Shown piece after piece: positions 61,611 to 64,000 of a stretch of 64,000 bases of DNA (positions within the stretch are counted from its first letter, which is position 1; each line of letters starts with the position of its first letter). Origin of the DNA: Eutrigla gurnardus (taxonomy: Eukaryota > Chordata > Actinopteri > Perciformes > Triglidae); assembly GCA_963514095.1 (NCBI GenBank), contig OY741282.1, forward strand, positions 12,169,347-12,233,346. Direction: 5' to 3'. Under the pieces are notes generated by a model, which was not told the DNA's origin, did not search any database, and was given only the letters and a program-made list of their open reading frames with translations. The position numbers and the translations under genes are program-made.

Positions 61611-64000
61611 GTATGAGCTCAGAACTAAGACCAGACCAAAAACACACAGGTGTATTTGTTTGTTTCCTCTGGTGAGCAGAGCTTTTGATTTTTTTTTATA
61701 ATGCTGCATGTCCCTAAGGAAAACTAGCAGCACATTCCGTGCAACTCAAATTGTTCCTCCTTCGCCAAAAGTGAAAGAACCTCAACAAGTGTGAAATGTG
61801 TTCTTGTCTAGCAAACTTGGAGTGGAGGTATGAGGTTAATTGCACAGGTTTCCTGCCTGCCAATCATCATTAACTGTACGGATCAGGACTGACTCAGAAA
61901 TGAATTAACAGCTCGCTTGCTTGCCAATAGCTGGAATTATGCTTACGGACCAACAATGTGTTAGCTCTGAAGTTTAACTGCACACCAGCCTGCACACTCA
62001 GGTCCGCTCACACAGTGGGAGGTGAAGGGGGAAGGAGAGAATTGTGTGCATGAGCGAGCAGTGTGTGTGTGTGTGTGTGTGTGTTTGAGGGAAAGCTGCT
62101 GAGAAACTGGGCACTTTGTCAGTCTGTACTGAAACCAAATGATGCCACATTTTAAGATTTGATCCAGTCCAAATATGCACTACTTATGCTTTACATACGC
62201 AGACAAGACTACGCTGCATATTTTAAGCCATTGTAAATCGAGAGGAGAGGCCCCACAGAGGCCGCCTGTAAAAGTAGCACACAACTAGCGTACTCCCAGG
62301 AAGAGGCCAGGGCACAGTGCAGGGATTTCCTTTTTTAGGCCCAAGGGATTACTGCGGTTTTGGGTAGGGTGTGTGTGTGTGGGTGACTAGGGGGGGGGGG
62401 GGGGGGCACACATACACACACACACAGGCAAGGAATATCAACCTTGGAGCACAATAGGACTCAGCATGAACAGAAGGGGAACACGGAGCAACACAAGGGG
62501 AGCAGAAGTACCAGAGTTTAAGACCACACAAGCTCACACACACTGTGTGCTGCTGTACACTGATCCTAGTTCAGATGCTAACCCTCCCCTGACGGAAGCC
62601 CTAGATACACAGATGACATCAGAAAAATAAAATATTACAGGCTGCGATGTGAAGTAGAGGATTATACTTCATGATTTCAGCGAGGAGATTTAGGGAGAGA
62701 CACTTTGACCTACACTGACTGCAACAGTAGAATAGGATTGAATTCCTCTCATACACCTAAAAACCAACGGAATCACATAATGGATGCGTCACAATCATCT
62801 TAATGGGAAAAAATCACTGCCCACTCCCTGACTGGGATCAATTCAACAGAGACCCTGCGATGTGATACGTCATTTAGAAACGTAGTTTTGTCTAGGTTGC
62901 TCGTTCCTGCATCTCACTGAACCTGCATGTATGTTGTAGTAATATGCATATAATTATATTATTATTGGGATTCTTTGGATTTTTATTGCTACCTATCCGA
63001 GGACACTTACTGAAAAATGATTACTTGATTCAAAACTATGACTCTGATTCAGATTTGGTCAAAATACTATTGACATTGTTCTGTTTTGAGAGACATCACT
63101 ACCTTATGCAACTGCCCATGGTTGATGGATAGGCCACTTTCTATCAATGATGCTTCCAAGGTCATCCCAAATATGTGATATGTGGTTTGACATGAATGTA
63201 CCCTAAAAAACTTTCCAGGATAATTATAAGACACTAAGATGTTAAAGCGAGAAAATGTAGGTTTTATATGAAGAAATGCCGTCCTCTTATGAATATTTAT
63301 AGTTGGACTTACGAGCAATAAAAGACAGAAAGAGAAGAAAAGAGTTTTGCTGCTACAACCTGACTTGGTCTGGTGTGACCAGAAGCTTCTGGTGGTTTAC
63401 TGGTTCTAAATGTCCTAAAACCTCATTTGGCCTTTCTGTTCTGCAATGTCTTGTCGTTTCTCATCGACATATACACCAATATACACATCACAATATATCA
63501 AATATCTGCAAATAAAGCTAATAACGGACAACTAATCGGGCTTGCTCTAATGAAGGTATTTGTGTAGTGAGCACTCACTAAAGTGACATTTTATCTGCAG
63601 GAAACAGCTTGGGATTTATTTTTGTAAAAATATATCGACTCATGCATCTCAATAAAAGTATATTCAGTAAGAAACGTGGAAAACTCTTTAACGCTATCGA
63701 CTATACTCTTCACAAGTACAACCTGTCATCATCTTGTCCCTCCTCGGCCCCTACTGCCACACATAACGATGTCTGGCTTTCTTTGAGAACACAATACAGT
63801 GTTTCCCCTCAGAAACACGGATAGTTATTCCACCTGCAAGACACAACGCACCCAGAATAAGAACCTAAGCTGTAAATCTGAAGGAATGAAATGTAACATT
63901 GGAAGCATCGGTGTTAAATCTCCACACAGTCGGCTTGTCTATCCGCCCACGCTGTCACAGTGGGTAAACCCAGAGCCTGGTATTAAGAGCAAAATGTTCC

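Larger units (their letters stand above)
59314..64000 (-). other. uhrf2: Probable 5' intron of uhrf2 (no coding exon found)
   Basis: The exon 59313-59095 begins in mid-protein with an acceptor (tctccag), so upstream exons for the ubiquitin-like domain and the first Tudor half must lie further right. I searched this stretch on the minus strand for the expected tryptophan-rich Tudor segment and the ubiquitin-like start and saw neither. It contains fish repeat fragments (about 60200-60360 and 61340-61610), a GT run at 62059-62084, a poly-G at 62392-62406 and otherwise AT-rich unique sequence. A short exon could have been missed. Confidence 0.5.

Overview
This window looks like ordinary nuclear DNA from a ray-finned fish, probably a percomorph teleost. 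The genes are split into many short exons with GT-AG introns. Long CA/GT microsatellites are frequent, tRNA-headed fish SINEs are present, and the encoded proteins match vertebrate families over their whole length. No bacterial, viral, CRISPR or operon-like structure was seen. The species cannot be named from the sequence alone.

Four protein-coding genes explain the window. (1) ric1, + strand, 8239-21054: 25 coding exons, with the first roughly 80-90 codons lying before the window. It encodes a subunit of the RIC1-RGP1 exchange factor for RAB6 at the Golgi. Bases 1-8238 are probably its 5' intron and hold a decayed LINE and a SINE. (2) ermp1, - strand, 27886-40683: complete, 15 coding exons, 888 residues. 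It is an ER membrane metallopeptidase of the M28 family. Its 3' end faces that of ric1. (3) oaz1, + strand, 43079-47063: complete ornithine decarboxylase antizyme, 5 coding exons. It needs a programmed +1 ribosomal frameshift at TCC-TGA, and the downstream pseudoknot arms can be read directly. It starts head-to-head with ermp1, about 2.4 kb away. (4) uhrf2, - strand, 53412-59313: 13 coding exons from the second half of the tandem Tudor through PHD, SRA and RING. The ubiquitin-like and first Tudor exons were not found and are presumably beyond the right edge.

Exon boundaries were placed by joining splice sites to family homology. In all four genes the phases close and the summed lengths are consistent (ric1 4104 nt in window, ermp1 2667 nt, uhrf2 1887 nt plus one split base). 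The genes act in separate pathways: Golgi traffic, ER proteolysis, polyamine feedback, and chromatin reading with ubiquitylation. ric1, ermp1 and uhrf2 are also neighbours on human 9p24.1, whereas human OAZ1 is on 19p13.3 near UHRF1.

The oddest local feature is a tRNA-derived SINE whose target-site duplication sits on the 5' splice site of ermp1's next-to-last intron. That junction also lacks a good GT donor. Other points of interest are a GC-AG intron in ric1, CA/GT repeats close to many splice sites, repeat-derived insertions in the RIC1 propeller, and an AT-hook-like motif in the UHRF2 linker. I did not find a previously undescribed system and do not claim one.
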